Shown here: positions 9,261 to 19,400 of the stretch, piece by piece
Numbering within the stretch: the first letter of the stretch is position 1
Layout of the letters: the number at the start of each line of letters is the position of its first letter
From: Chitinophaga sp. HK235
Lineage (GTDB): Bacteria > Bacteroidota > Bacteroidia > Chitinophagales > Chitinophagaceae
Reading direction: 5' to 3'
DNA length: 64,000 nt
Assembly (NCBI RefSeq): GCF_018255755.1
Contig: NZ_CP073766.1
Location: 7,376,501-7,440,500, forward strand
Made by a program: the position numbers and the translations under genes
The notes under the pieces: model-generated
The model's input: the letters and a program-made list of their open reading frames with translations, nothing else
Databases searched by the model: none
What the model was told of the DNA's origin: nothing

Positions 9261-9809
9261 ATGAAGGAGCTGCTTTACCGTATACAATTTCACGATGACC
9301 AGCAGGCATTTAAAGCTTTTTATCAACAGCAGATGTTTCCGCTATATCAGTTTGCCCTGGCATTCCTGAAGCAGCATCAGCCCGCGGAAGAAGTGGTGAA
9401 TGATGTTTTCGTCCGCCTGTGGCAGCGCAGAAATACCCTGCATGAAATAGAGAATATAAAAGTGTATCTCTATGTGGCGGTAAAACATGCTGCACTTAAT
9501 CAGCAGCGTTCAGCCACCACCTTCACGGAAGCCGACCTTGATAATTTGCAGGTGCCACAGATCCGCTTTTGTGCCGGTGCAGAACAGCTGTTGCTCACAC
9601 ATGAGCTGCAAAGCGCGATAGCGGCGGCAGTCCGCCAGTTGCCTCCCAAATGCCGGCTTATTTTCAAACTGGTAAAAGAAGACGGTCTTTCCTACAAAGA
9701 AGTGGCGGGCATCCTCAATATCTCTCCCAAAACCGTAGATGCGCAATTAATTATTGCACTCAAAAAACTGACTACATCCCTGCAGCATTATTTATTGCCC
9801 CAGGGCTGA
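9261..9809 (+). CDS. ECF sigma factor (Bacteroidota FecI-like)
   Basis: The 182-residue protein has the sigma-70 region 2 core ('ALAFLKQHQPAEEVVNDVFVRLW') and a region 4 helix-turn-helix ('LPPKCRLIFKLVKEDGLSYKEVAGIL', 'SPKTVDAQLIIALKKL'). It precedes a FecR gene and a STN-containing SusC, the standard trans-envelope cascade: SusC binding outside, FecR across the inner membrane, sigma activation inside. Its likely targets are the SusC/SusD genes from 11277 on. The terminal residues 'PQG' and the TGA stop lie inside a repeat palindrome (9799-9818), so the extreme C-terminus may have been changed by the repeat. Confidence 0.92.
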   Translation: MKELLYRIQFHDDQQAFKAFYQQQMFPLYQFALAFLKQHQPAEEVVNDVFVRLWQRRNTLHEIENIKVYLYVAVKHAALNQQRSATTFTEADLDNLQVPQIRFCAGAEQLLLTHELQSAIAAAVRQLPPKCRLIFKLVKEDGLSYKEVAGILNISPKTVDAQLIIALKKLTTSLQHYLLPQG

Positions 9810-9956
9810 AGCCCTGGGCTATATTTGTTTATTGTTTAGACGGAGCTCTGGGATATAAATTGAAGCATTGGGTTATTGTTAGCTGAAGTCTTGCTAAAGA
9901 AGCATTAGCTGTTATAGCCCAGTGCATCAAACATAGCCCAGGGCTTTAGCCCTGGG
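9799..9956. repeat. Paired-palindrome (REP/BIME-like) element, copy 2
   Basis: Palindromes of form CCCAGGGCTNNAGCCCTGGG lie at 9799-9818 and 9937-9956. The inner flanks match copy 1 (left palindrome followed by CTATA, right palindrome preceded by TAG), but the 118-bp core differs and lacks copy 1's second inverted repeat. The left palindrome supplies the end and stop codon of the ECF sigma gene. The unit separates the sigma gene from fecR and could act as a transcriptional or mRNA-stability boundary. Confidence 0.8.
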
Positions 9957-10027
9957 ATTTTTTTTAAAGCTTTTAGGGAATCCGCTTTTTTCTTGTGTCC
10001 TTCTCACAGGTACTATCTAACATTTCA

Positions 10028-11050
10028 ATGAAAGCAGCAAGAATACTGGAGTTGATGGCACGAAAGGCCGGCAGGGCAGCGAGCAGGGAAGAACTGGAAG
10101 AGCTGGAGCTGCTGCTGGAAGAAAACCCGGATTACCGGTTTATGGAGACCGTGATCGATACAGCAGGCAATGATACCAGCGACACCGCCGTGGTAGCAGC
10201 TGGTTGGGAAAAAGTTGCGCAGTCACTGGACACACCAGTGGTGAGCATGCCATCGAGACGGCGCTACTGGTGGGCGGCCGCAGCGGTGTTACTGGCTGCC
10301 GCAGGCGCCGGCATCTGGAAACTCACCGGAAAGCATAAAGCGCCATCGCTGGCTTTACAGCAGATCAGTGCACCACTGGGTAGTACTATTAAGGCACTGT
10401 TGCCGGATGGTACGGAAGTATGGATCAATGCCGGCAGCAAAATCAGTTATGATCCCCGTTTCGATGGTACAACCCGCGACGTGACCGTAGCCGGAGAAGT
10501 ATTTTTTGATGTGGCCAAAGATGATAACAAACCTTTTATCGTTCATTCAGAAAACCTCGCGATACAGGTGCTGGGCACCTCTTTTAATGTAAGAGCCTAT
10601 GGCGACGACCAGAAAGCAGAAGTGGCCGTGATCTCCGGCAAGGTGCAGGTGATGATGTGCAATAGTCCGGAGAAAAAAGTAGTATTGCTGCCCCGCGAAA
10701 AACTGGTGCTGTCACTCGATAAAGTGGCCGCTCCCAAACAAAACGATAGTATACAACATGCCACGTTTAAAGTGCAGGAACTGGCCGACAGCAAAGATCC
10801 TGCAGTGGTGATGGAAACAGCCTGGTGCGACCATAAGCTGGCCTTTATGAATGAGACCTTTGCGGAAGTGGCGCGCAAAATGGAAAGACAGTTTAATGTC
10901 AACATAGTATTTGAAGACGAAGCACTGAAGCACGAAGTACTGAGCGGCGTATTTGAAAAAGAAGATATCAACAAGGCACTGCGACTATTGCAGATGACTA
11001 CCGGATTCCACTATAGAATTGTAGCGCAACAGGTTTACCTGTCCAGATAA
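10028..11050 (+). CDS. FecR-family anti-sigma factor
   Basis: This 340-residue inner-membrane protein has a cytoplasmic N-terminus, a single membrane segment right after 'SRRRYWW' (about residues 80-100), a periplasmic FecR domain ('LGSTIKALLPDGTEVWINAG', 'VLGTSFNVRAYGDD', 'AVISGKVQV') and a C-terminal DUF4974 domain ('LSGVFEKEDINKALRLLQM'). It is expected to hold the ECF sigma factor of the upstream gene and to sense the STN domain of the downstream SusC. I chose ATG 10028 over the in-frame GTG at 9995, which lies closer to the repeat element and adds a non-conserved leader. The paired repeat intervenes between sigma and fecR. Confidence 0.92.
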   Translation: MKAARILELMARKAGRAASREELEELELLLEENPDYRFMETVIDTAGNDTSDTAVVAAGWEKVAQSLDTPVVSMPSRRRYWWAAAAVLLAAAGAGIWKLTGKHKAPSLALQQISAPLGSTIKALLPDGTEVWINAGSKISYDPRFDGTTRDVTVAGEVFFDVAKDDNKPFIVHSENLAIQVLGTSFNVRAYGDDQKAEVAVISGKVQVMMCNSPEKKVVLLPREKLVLSLDKVAAPKQNDSIQHATFKVQELADSKDPAVVMETAWCDHKLAFMNETFAEVARKMERQFNVNIVFEDEALKHEVLSGVFEKEDINKALRLLQMTTGFHYRIVAQQVYLSR

Positions 11051-11276
11051 GCATAACATCAACATTTTATCAACTCAAAAATCACCTGTAATGAAAACAC
11101 TGTTATTATACGCACGCGTTACCTGATCCATTCCCGGAGATGAGATAAGCCTCATCAGGTAAAGAAAAGGGAAGAGACCAGCTCTTCCCCAAAGGCTTAT
11201 GTTGTATGTACGGGAGTAAGACAGCCTGAGAAACTACACTTACACCCTTCTTTACAAACCTTTCTAAAACAAATCT
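11051..11276 (+). promoter_or_regulatory. FecR-SusC spacer with leader ORF and hairpins
   Basis: This 226-nt spacer holds a possible 11-residue leader ORF at 11091-11126 (MKTLLLYARVT), an imperfect CCTGAT...ATCAGG pairing just after it, and a perfect 8-bp hairpin at 11169-11189 (GGGAAGAG, loop ACCAG, CTCTTCCC). There is no T-tract after the hairpin. The ACCAG loop also occurs in the first FecR-SusC spacer. A leader-controlled attenuation mechanism is possible but unproven. Confidence 0.4.
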
Positions 11277-14200
11277 ATGAAAAAAAGAAGATTTGGAGGG
11301 GCTTCCTATGCGCTCAGCCAGACAGTCAAACTATTCCTCATTATGAAGTTATGTTTTGTTGTGGTGTTGTTATCCTGTTTACATGCTTCAGCAACCGTTT
11401 TTTCGCAGGAAAAATTCACCTTCTTTTTTGTGAAGGCTGACGCAGACAAGATCTTCGCAAAGATCCAGCAGGAAAGCGACTATCGTTTTTTTTATAACTA
11501 TGCGGCCATCCGTCAGCTGGGTAAGGTAGACCTGCAGGTAAAGGATGCTACCCTACCGGAGGTTATGCGGCGCTTACTGGACAGCACATCACTGGCTTAC
11601 CGTATCGTAGACAACAACCTGGTGGTGATTGCACCCAAGTCAGAATCCGCTGCCGGCAAGGTTTCCGGTAAGGTGACCGATGAAAAAGGTACTCCGCTGA
11701 TTGGTGTATCTGTAAAAGTAAAAGGTGGCAGTCAGGGTGCTGTGACAGACCTGGCCGGTGGTTTTACGTTGCAGGCCGATGCCGGTGCAGTACTGATAGT
11801 GAGCTATATGGGTTTTATCACACAGGAAGTGACTGTTAACAGTAATGAACCACTGCGTATCATCCTGAAAGAATCCACCAGCGGCCTGAATGAAGTAGTA
11901 GTGATTGGTTATGGCACCCAGCGTAAAAAAGATGTGACTGGTGCTATCAGCTCTGTGAACAGCAAAGACCTGCGCAACGTGCCGGTACGTAATGCGGCTG
12001 AAGCCCTGCAGGGCAAGGCCAGTGGTGTAATGGTGTCGCAAAGCAGCGGCAGCCCCGGATCTGCACCTGTAGTACGTATCCGTGGTATCGGCTCTATCAG
12101 TGGCAGCAACTCTCCGCTATATATCGTAGATGGATTACCACAGACAGATATCGGCTGGCTCAACCCCAATGATATTGAATCTATGGATATCCTGAAAGAT
12201 GCCTCTACTGCAGCGATCTATGGCTCCAGAGGCTCCAACGGCGTAGTGATCATCACCACGCGTAAGGGCAGTCGCGATGATTCCAAAATGCATGTGACCC
12301 TCGATAGTTACACCGGCTGGCAGTCAGCCTGGAAACGGCCACACATGCTGAATGCAGAAGATTTTATCAAATACAAGATACGCGCTTACAGCGCCGATGG
12401 TGCACCGTTGCCCACAGATCTGGATACTCCTGAAAAAGTGGCTTCTGTACTGAAGTTTGTAAACGATAACACCGGGCCTAACGGTACCGACTGGTGGAAG
12501 GAAATCATTCAGCAGAATGCACCTATCCAGAGTTATAACGTAGGCGTGAGCGGTGCCGGCAAAAACTTGGTATATGCTTCCAGCGTCGGTTATATGAACC
12601 AGAAAGGTATTGTAAAAGGTTCTGACTACGAACGTATCTCCTGGCGCACCAATGTGAGCGCAGATGTTAGCTCCCGTGTGAAACTGACTACCAATATCGG
12701 CCTGATCTATGAAAGCCGCCGTAACGTGGATGAAAACAATCCTTTCAGCGGTACCATTTTCAGTGCTATGGCAGCAGATCCTATCACGCCTGTATACCGC
12801 AACAACCTGAAGAGCGTACCGGATTTCTATAACCGTATCATGACCGGTTATGAGGCCAACAATCCCTATTCCCAATACGCCGGCATCCTCTTTACCAACA
12901 AGCCCAACCCTGTGGCACAGGTAGAGCGCATGCAGCAAAGCGTATGGGAAGGTATTGCCATCAAAGGCGGTGCTGCGCTGGACGTGAAGATCATCGATCC
13001 GCTGACTTTCCGGAGTAACTTCGGACTGGACCTGGGCCGCGGTATCTCCAAAGGATTTTCACCTTCCTATTTCCTGAACTCTTTCGATTATGCCAACTAT
13101 AACAGCGTGAGCAACAGTTCCAGCTGGAACAATTATTTCGTGTGGGAGAATACGCTGAACTTCGATAAAACCTATGGCAGGCATCATATCACTGCGCTGG
13201 CGGGTATTTCCGCGGAGCTGACCAAAGGCCTGACTTATGCCGCTTCCAAACAAAACATCGTGAATAACGATAAAGACATGCGCATCATTGATGCAGCCAC
13301 CATGAACCCCGGCGCTTCCGGATATACTTATTCCAGCGCGTTGCAGTCGTTCTTTGGCCGTATCAACTACGTATATGCTGACCGTTATATTCTCGCTGCC
13401 AACGTGCGCCGGGATGGTAGTTCCAACTTCGGTGACGGCTACCGCTGGGGTACCTTTCCCTCTGCTTCCGCCGCCTGGCGTTTTACAGAAGAAGACTTCC
13501 TGAAGAATGCCAACCTGAAATGGCTGAACAGTGGTAAACTGAGGGCCAGCTACGGCGCTATCGGTAATCAGTATGTAGGAGGTGGTAGTGGATTATACCT
13601 GTCTTCCTATGGCAACACTTACCAGCGTTATGTGTTTGGTAATACCAGCACCGGCTTCCTGGGCGCAGAACGCAAAACCATGGCCAATCCTGGTCTGCAA
13701 TGGGAGACTTCCAGACAAACCGATATCGCAATGGACCTGGGTCTGTTTAATGGTCTGCTCGATGTGACCGTAGATTATTTCAACAAAAAAGTAAGCAACA
13801 TGCTGGTGGTGATGCCTTTGCCCACCACCATGGGATATCCGTCCAATCCGTTCTGGACCAATGCCGGCAGCATGGTTAACAAAGGCTGGGAAATATCGCT
13901 CGCCCATACACATCACTTTGGTGATTTCACCTATGGCGTACGTCTCAATGTATCTACTTTCCGCAATGAAGTGCTGAGCATGGGTGGTGGAGAACCGATC
14001 TATACTACAGCGCACCTGGGTGAAACGATTACCAAAACAGAAGTGGGTAAACCGGTAGGTTATTATTTCGGCTGGCTCACAGATGGTATCTTCCAGACAC
14101 AGGATGAGGTGAATAAAAGTCCGCAGCGCCTGAGCTCCCGTCCTGGTGATCTGCGTTTTAAAGATATCAACGGTGTAGATGCCAATGGCAATATTGTACC

Positions 14201-14750
14201 CGGACCTGATGGTAAACTGGATGCTGCCGACCGTACCATGATCGGCAACCCCTGGCCCGATTTCGTATATGGGGTGAATATTAACATGAACTATAAACGT
14301 TTTGACCTGAGCATGTTCTGGCAAGGTTCTCAGGGTAACGACGTGATGAATATCCTGCGTTATGATACAGAATCCGGCACCGGCTGGTATAATGCACCGC
14401 AGGGCTTCCTGGAAAAAGCCTGGAACGGCCCCGGCTCTACCAACAAGTACTACCGTATCTCTTCCAACTCTGCCTTAAACAGCAGTGTGTCTGACTATTT
14501 CGTGGAAGATGGTTCCTACCTGCGTCTTAAGAATATACAGTTGGGTTACAACTTCCCGGAAAAATGGCTGCAAAGAGCACGTATACCACAGTTACGGTTA
14601 TACGTAGGTGCGCAGAATCTGTTCACCTTCACCAAATACAGTGGCCTTGATCCGGAGATGGGCAATGATGATCCCAGGCTGATAGGGATAGATCAGGGAT
14701 ATTTCCCGCAGGCCCGCACTTTTATGATCGGGGTGAACGCTAAATTCTAA
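11277..14750 (+). CDS. SusC/RagA TonB-linked outer membrane transporter with STN domain
   Basis: The 1157-residue receptor starts with a signal peptide ('CFVVVLLSCLHASATVFSQ'), followed by an STN domain (about residues 50-118, 'DADKIFAKIQQESDYRFFYN'), a carboxypeptidase-D-like domain ('VSGKVTDEKGTPLIGVSVKV'), a TonB box and plug ('LNEVVVIGYGTQRKKDVTG', 'PLYIVDGLP') and a beta-barrel ending 'FMIGVNAKF'. It is the importer of the locus that continues through SusD, the PQQ-type dehydrogenase, an MFS transporter and two Gfo/Idh oxidoreductases, so the ligand is likely a sugar or glycoside. Regulation should run through the ECF/FecR pair directly upstream. Confidence 0.93.
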   Translation: MKKRRFGGASYALSQTVKLFLIMKLCFVVVLLSCLHASATVFSQEKFTFFFVKADADKIFAKIQQESDYRFFYNYAAIRQLGKVDLQVKDATLPEVMRRLLDSTSLAYRIVDNNLVVIAPKSESAAGKVSGKVTDEKGTPLIGVSVKVKGGSQGAVTDLAGGFTLQADAGAVLIVSYMGFITQEVTVNSNEPLRIILKESTSGLNEVVVIGYGTQRKKDVTGAISSVNSKDLRNVPVRNAAEALQGKASGVMVSQSSGSPGSAPVVRIRGIGSISGSNSPLYIVDGLPQTDIGWLNPNDIESMDILKDASTAAIYGSRGSNGVVIITTRKGSRDDSKMHVTLDSYTGWQSAWKRPHMLNAEDFIKYKIRAYSADGAPLPTDLDTPEKVASVLKFVNDNTGPNGTDWWKEIIQQNAPIQSYNVGVSGAGKNLVYASSVGYMNQKGIVKGSDYERISWRTNVSADVSSRVKLTTNIGLIYESRRNVDENNPFSGTIFSAMAADPITPVYRNNLKSVPDFYNRIMTGYEANNPYSQYAGILFTNKPNPVAQVERMQQSVWEGIAIKGGAALDVKIIDPLTFRSNFGLDLGRGISKGFSPSYFLNSFDYANYNSVSNSSSWNNYFVWENTLNFDKTYGRHHITALAGISAELTKGLTYAASKQNIVNNDKDMRIIDAATMNPGASGYTYSSALQSFFGRINYVYADRYILAANVRRDGSSNFGDGYRWGTFPSASAAWRFTEEDFLKNANLKWLNSGKLRASYGAIGNQYVGGGSGLYLSSYGNTYQRYVFGNTSTGFLGAERKTMANPGLQWETSRQTDIAMDLGLFNGLLDVTVDYFNKKVSNMLVVMPLPTTMGYPSNPFWTNAGSMVNKGWEISLAHTHHFGDFTYGVRLNVSTFRNEVLSMGGGEPIYTTAHLGETITKTEVGKPVGYYFGWLTDGIFQTQDEVNKSPQRLSSRPGDLRFKDINGVDANGNIVPGPDGKLDAADRTMIGNPWPDFVYGVNINMNYKRFDLSMFWQGSQGNDVMNILRYDTESGTGWYNAPQGFLEKAWNGPGSTNKYYRISSNSALNSSVSDYFVEDGSYLRLKNIQLGYNFPEKWLQRARIPQLRLYVGAQNLFTFTKYSGLDPEMGNDDPRLIGIDQGYFPQARTFMIGVNAKF

Positions 14751-14768
14751 CCATTAACACTGTCAGAA

Positions 14769-16370
14769 ATGAAAAAAATCGTATATTCTTTACCGTTAAT
14801 AATGATGTTGCTGGGCGTTTCCTGTTCAAAGGATTATCTGAACAGGCCACCGCTGGGGTTGCAGACAGATGATAATTTCTATAATTCACCAGGGGCCGGC
14901 TTTAAGACGGTGGTGAACTGTTACCTGGGCTTTTATGATTTCTGGGGCTACCAGGCTGCCATTGCGGAGCTGGGCAATATGGCCACCGATGAAAGTGATA
15001 AAGGCGGTTCTGATGCCAACGACCGTCCTTTTGTGATAGACCTGGGTTATGGCAGGGCACTGGCCAGTAATGAAACACTGAATGGTCTGTGGGCTGCCTG
15101 CTACAAAGGCATCGGCAACTGTAACGTGGCGCTGGAACGCTTGCCTGCGGCCAAACTGCTGGACGACAAAGGCAATCCCCTGGATGATAAAACCAAAAGC
15201 CGTTACCTCGCGGAAGTACGTTTTCTGCGTGCCTACTACTACCTCGACCTGGTGCGTATCTTCGGTGGTGTACCGCTGCTGACTAAAACGCTGCAGATAG
15301 CAGATCGTAATAAAATTGTACGTGCCCAGACCAGCGAAGTATTTCAGTTTATCACCAGTGAACTGGAAGCAGTAGGAAACGATGCCGCATTGCCTGCCCG
15401 TAAAGACCTGCCGGCTGCAGAACAGGGCCGTGTTACCAAAGAAGCCGCATGGGCCGTTCAGGCAAGGGCTTATCTTTTCTTTGCTGAAGATGATAAAACA
15501 TTATATGCCAAAGCAAGGGATGCTGCCAAAAAAGTAATCAGTTCCAATGCGTTTGTGCTGGAAACGGAATATCAGCAGCTGTTTCTGAAAGATGGTTATA
15601 AGAGCCAGGAATCTGTGTTTCCACTGATTTTTGGAGATGATCCCGCTGCCTTTATCTACGGTACTACCTTACCGATTTATTGTTCTCCGCGTAATGTGGG
15701 TGGCTGGGGCTTCGACTGTCCTACGCAATCACTGGTAGACGAATTTGAGCCGGGAGATCCCCGTATATTGTTCACCGTGATGGACCCCGGAGATGTGTTC
15801 CCTAAAGCCAGTGGCTCAGAAACACTGGACTTCTCTTCCTATCCCAATACAGGTCATCATAACAGAAAAGTGTTCCTTCCCGAAAACCGTCGTGGACAGG
15901 GCTGGGGTAATGATGCCTGGACTATGCACCTGGTGCGTTATGCCGATGTGTTGCTGATGTATGCAGAAGCAGTGCTGGAAAGTGGTGGCAGCAAACAGGA
16001 AGCAGCTGATTATATCAACATGGTGCGTACCCGTGCCAGCAACTCCGTTCATACGGATGTGGAAGCAGTATCCCGTAAACGTGCGGTAGCCAACACTCCG
16101 CTGGTACCGGTAACTGCAGCCGATGACCTGCGTAAAGCCCTGCGTCACGAACGTCGTGTGGAACTGGGTTGTGAATATGGCCGCGTTTTCGATCTGCTGC
16201 GCTGGAATACCTATGTGTCTACTATGAAGGACTATTCCACCAGACCTTATTCCAATGGCAAAGGTGGTGCTTTCAGAGCACCTGCTTCCGGTAACAAATA
16301 TCTGTTCCCTATACCACAACAGGAGATAGACCGGACCGGTGGCGGCATCAAACAAAACCCAGGATACTAA
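14769..16370 (+). CDS. SusD/RagB-family nutrient-binding lipoprotein
   Basis: The 533-residue lipoprotein has lipobox 'LLGVSCSK' and starts 18 nt after SusC. SusD hallmarks are 'EVRFLRAYYYLDLVRIFGG', 'RYADVLLMYAEAVLESG' and the C-terminal 'LRHERRVELGCEYGRVFDLL' with a closing 'LFPIPQQEID' and 'QNPGY'. It should cap the SusC barrel encoded by the preceding gene and determine part of substrate selectivity. A very strong inverted repeat directly after the stop separates this gene from the dehydrogenase gene. Confidence 0.93.
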   Translation: MKKIVYSLPLIMMLLGVSCSKDYLNRPPLGLQTDDNFYNSPGAGFKTVVNCYLGFYDFWGYQAAIAELGNMATDESDKGGSDANDRPFVIDLGYGRALASNETLNGLWAACYKGIGNCNVALERLPAAKLLDDKGNPLDDKTKSRYLAEVRFLRAYYYLDLVRIFGGVPLLTKTLQIADRNKIVRAQTSEVFQFITSELEAVGNDAALPARKDLPAAEQGRVTKEAAWAVQARAYLFFAEDDKTLYAKARDAAKKVISSNAFVLETEYQQLFLKDGYKSQESVFPLIFGDDPAAFIYGTTLPIYCSPRNVGGWGFDCPTQSLVDEFEPGDPRILFTVMDPGDVFPKASGSETLDFSSYPNTGHHNRKVFLPENRRGQGWGNDAWTMHLVRYADVLLMYAEAVLESGGSKQEAADYINMVRTRASNSVHTDVEAVSRKRAVANTPLVPVTAADDLRKALRHERRVELGCEYGRVFDLLRWNTYVSTMKDYSTRPYSNGKGGAFRAPASGNKYLFPIPQQEIDRTGGGIKQNPGY

Positions 16371-16381
16371 ATCAATTTTTT

Positions 16382-16440
16382 ATTTTTTTATTTTTTCATT
16401 TAGACATTTATAAAATGCCTAAATGAAAAAATAAAAAAAT
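16382..16440. terminator. Long AT-rich inverted repeat after susD
   Basis: Arms at 16382-16409 and 16413-16440 pair over 28 positions with a single mismatch and a 3-nt loop. Both outer ends are T/A runs, so the structure could work as an intrinsic terminator on either strand. It lies between SusD and the PQQ-type dehydrogenase and may set lower expression of the downstream genes, as partial terminators do after SusCD pairs. Confidence 0.7.
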
Positions 16441-16463
16441 AAGCAAATAATTAAATTTTAGCA

Positions 16464-19400
16464 ATGAAAAAACTATGGTTGCCTGTTTTGCTGGTGCTGC
16501 TTTCCGCGTGTGGTGCCAAGCGCTCTGTTACCCGCATTTTATGTTATACCAAAAATGCTGAGAGTAGCTGGGTGAAGCAATTACAGGAAGCAGGACAGAA
16601 AGAAGGCTGGCAGATTGTGCTTACCGGCGACAGACAATATTTTCAGGATGATTCCCTGCGAGGGTTTAGTGCAGTGTGTCTGCCGTTTTCCCTGACAGAG
16701 AGTCTGAACTACCGGAATATTCCCGCGCTGAAACGTTATGCTGAAGCTGGTGGCGGTGGTATCCTTGCTGTAAAGGACAGTGCTGTTATCAAACAGGGAT
16801 GGCCCTGGCTGAAGGAATGGGCCACGTTACCCGAAGGAAAGGAATTAACCCAGGACAATGGCCGCCTGTTTATCGTACCTGCTGCAGCTATGGCTGCCAC
16901 CATACAACCAGCTATAAAATATCTGGTAGGCAGCAATGCCTGGCCTGACTATAGCAAATCGCTGACCATCGCGCCACCGGATACTAACCGTTACACCTAT
17001 ACGGTATTGGACCATGGTCTGGACGAGCCTATGGAGATGTGTATTCTGCCGGAAGGAAATGTGTTGTTTGTAGAACGGAAGGGTGCGGTTAAAATTTATG
17101 ATGCCCGCCTGCGCCAAACCAAATCTGTTGGCCGTTTTGACGTGTTCAGCGGTATTGAAGACGGATTGCTGGGTGTGGCTCTGGACCCTCATTTTGAAAA
17201 GAACCACTGGGTATATTTTTATTATGCTCCTGCAGGAGAAAAATGGTACAATAAACTGGTACGCCTCGAACTGCACGGCGACAAACTGGATATGTCTACC
17301 GAAAAGATACTCCTGGAAGTGCCTACGCAAAGGCAATACTGTTGCCATTCTGCAGGTTATCTGTTCTTTGGTCCCAATGATCTGTTGTATCTGTCTATAG
17401 GAGACAATACCAACGCGGAAGAAACCCACGGTTATACGCCGGTAGATGAAAGACCAGGCCGCCATTTGTCTGATGACCAGGCCAGTGCGGCCAACAGCAT
17501 GGACCTGAGAGGAAAAGTCCTGCGTATTAAACCCGAACCTAACGGTACTTATTCCATTCCCGATGGCAACCTGTTCCCCAAAGACGGTTCCAAAGGACGT
17601 CCTGAAATTTATGTTATGGGCTGTCGTAATCCCTATCGTATTTCAGTCGATATGAAAAACGCATTTTTATACTGGGGAGATATCGGGCCAGACACCAAAG
17701 TGCCGTCTGCTGAAGGCAGCACGCTGAGCTTCGATGAAATCAACCAGGCACGGAAACCAGGCTTTTTTGGATGGCCTTATTTTAACGGTAACAATGAAGC
17801 ATATCCATTACTGGATTATGCCACTATGAAAGAACGGGCGGGCAAAGACCCGTTGCATCCGGTTAACAATTCACCGCATAATACCGGTATTAAAGAGCTG
17901 CCACCGGCGCAGCCAGCAATGATCTGGTATGGCGACGCTGCTTCACCCGTATTCCCACTGGTAGGTAAAGGCGGCGAAACAGCCATGGCCGGCCCGGTAT
18001 TTTACAGCGATCAGTTTGAGGATGCCCCCTACAAACTATCGGATTATTATAACGGCAAACTCTTTATCTATGAATGGATGCGCCACTGGATCATGGCCGT
18101 AACACTGGATTCGGCCGGTAACTATGTACGCATGGAGCCTTTCCTCGAACATATAGATTTTGCTGCACCGATAGATATGAAATTTGCATCCGATGGTAGC
18201 ATCTACATGCTGGAATATGGTACTAATTGGTTTGCCAAAAACTCCAACGCCAAACTGGTACGTATTACTTATGCAGAAGGTAATCGTAAGCCGGTAGCCA
18301 ACATCCGCAGCAGCCAGCTGTATGGCGGCGCTCCGCTGACGGTAAAACTTTCTGCCGCCGGCTCTATGGACTACGATAAGGAAGATCAGCTTACCTATAC
18401 CTGGAAAATAGCAGATAAAGAGCTGAAAGGCGAGCAGGTGGATTATACCTTCTCCAAACCCGGTATTTACAAGGTAGACCTGACGGTAACAGATAACCAT
18501 GGTGCAAAGGGAACTTCCTTTGTAGATATTAAAGTAGGGAATACACCACCTGCCGTAAAAATCAATACTACGGCCAACAAAAGCTTCTACTGGGACAATG
18601 CTGCCATAGACTATCAGGTAACGGTGCAGGACCCTGAAGATGGAACGCCGGACAGCAGTAAGGTAAAGGTGTCGTTTGACTATCTGCCTATGGGCAAAGA
18701 CTTTGCGCTGGTATTAGCTGGTAATAACGGTGACGGCAACACGCAGTATGCAAAAGGACATCAGCTGTTCTGGTCGCTGGATTGTAAAGCCTGCCATACC
18801 GAGAACACCGCATCTGTGGGCCCCAGCCTGGTAGAAGTAGCCAAACGTTATCAGGACAATGAAACCAATGTGAACAAGCTGGCTGCCAAGGTTATCGCTG
18901 GCGGTAGTGGCAACTGGGGCAACCGCACCATGTCTGCACATCCTGATATGTCTGCTGATGACGCTAAGGAAATTGTACACTATATTCTGTCGCTGGGCAG
19001 TGCCAAAGCATCGTTGCCGATGCAGGGCGTGCAGCCGTTTAAAGCACATGCCGGTAAGGGAAATGAAGGTGGGTATCTGCTGATGGCTACCTATACCGAT
19101 AAAGGTGCCAACAGTATAGAACCACTTACAGGCAGGGATTATATCATGCTGAGAAATCCATTGATACAGGTAGAAGATTTTGATGAAGGAAATGTAAACC
19201 TGGCCACTATTACTACTGCAGCATTGTGTTATGCTTATGTGCGCAACAACAGTTATATCCGCTTCAACCATTTCTATCTGGATGGTGTGAAGAGTTTACA
19301 ATACAATATTCAGGAACAGGGTATGGGCGGTGTGATAGAAGTACACCTCGACAAGCCGGATGGACCGCTGCTGAGTAAGGTCAACGTGCCGGCTGGTACA

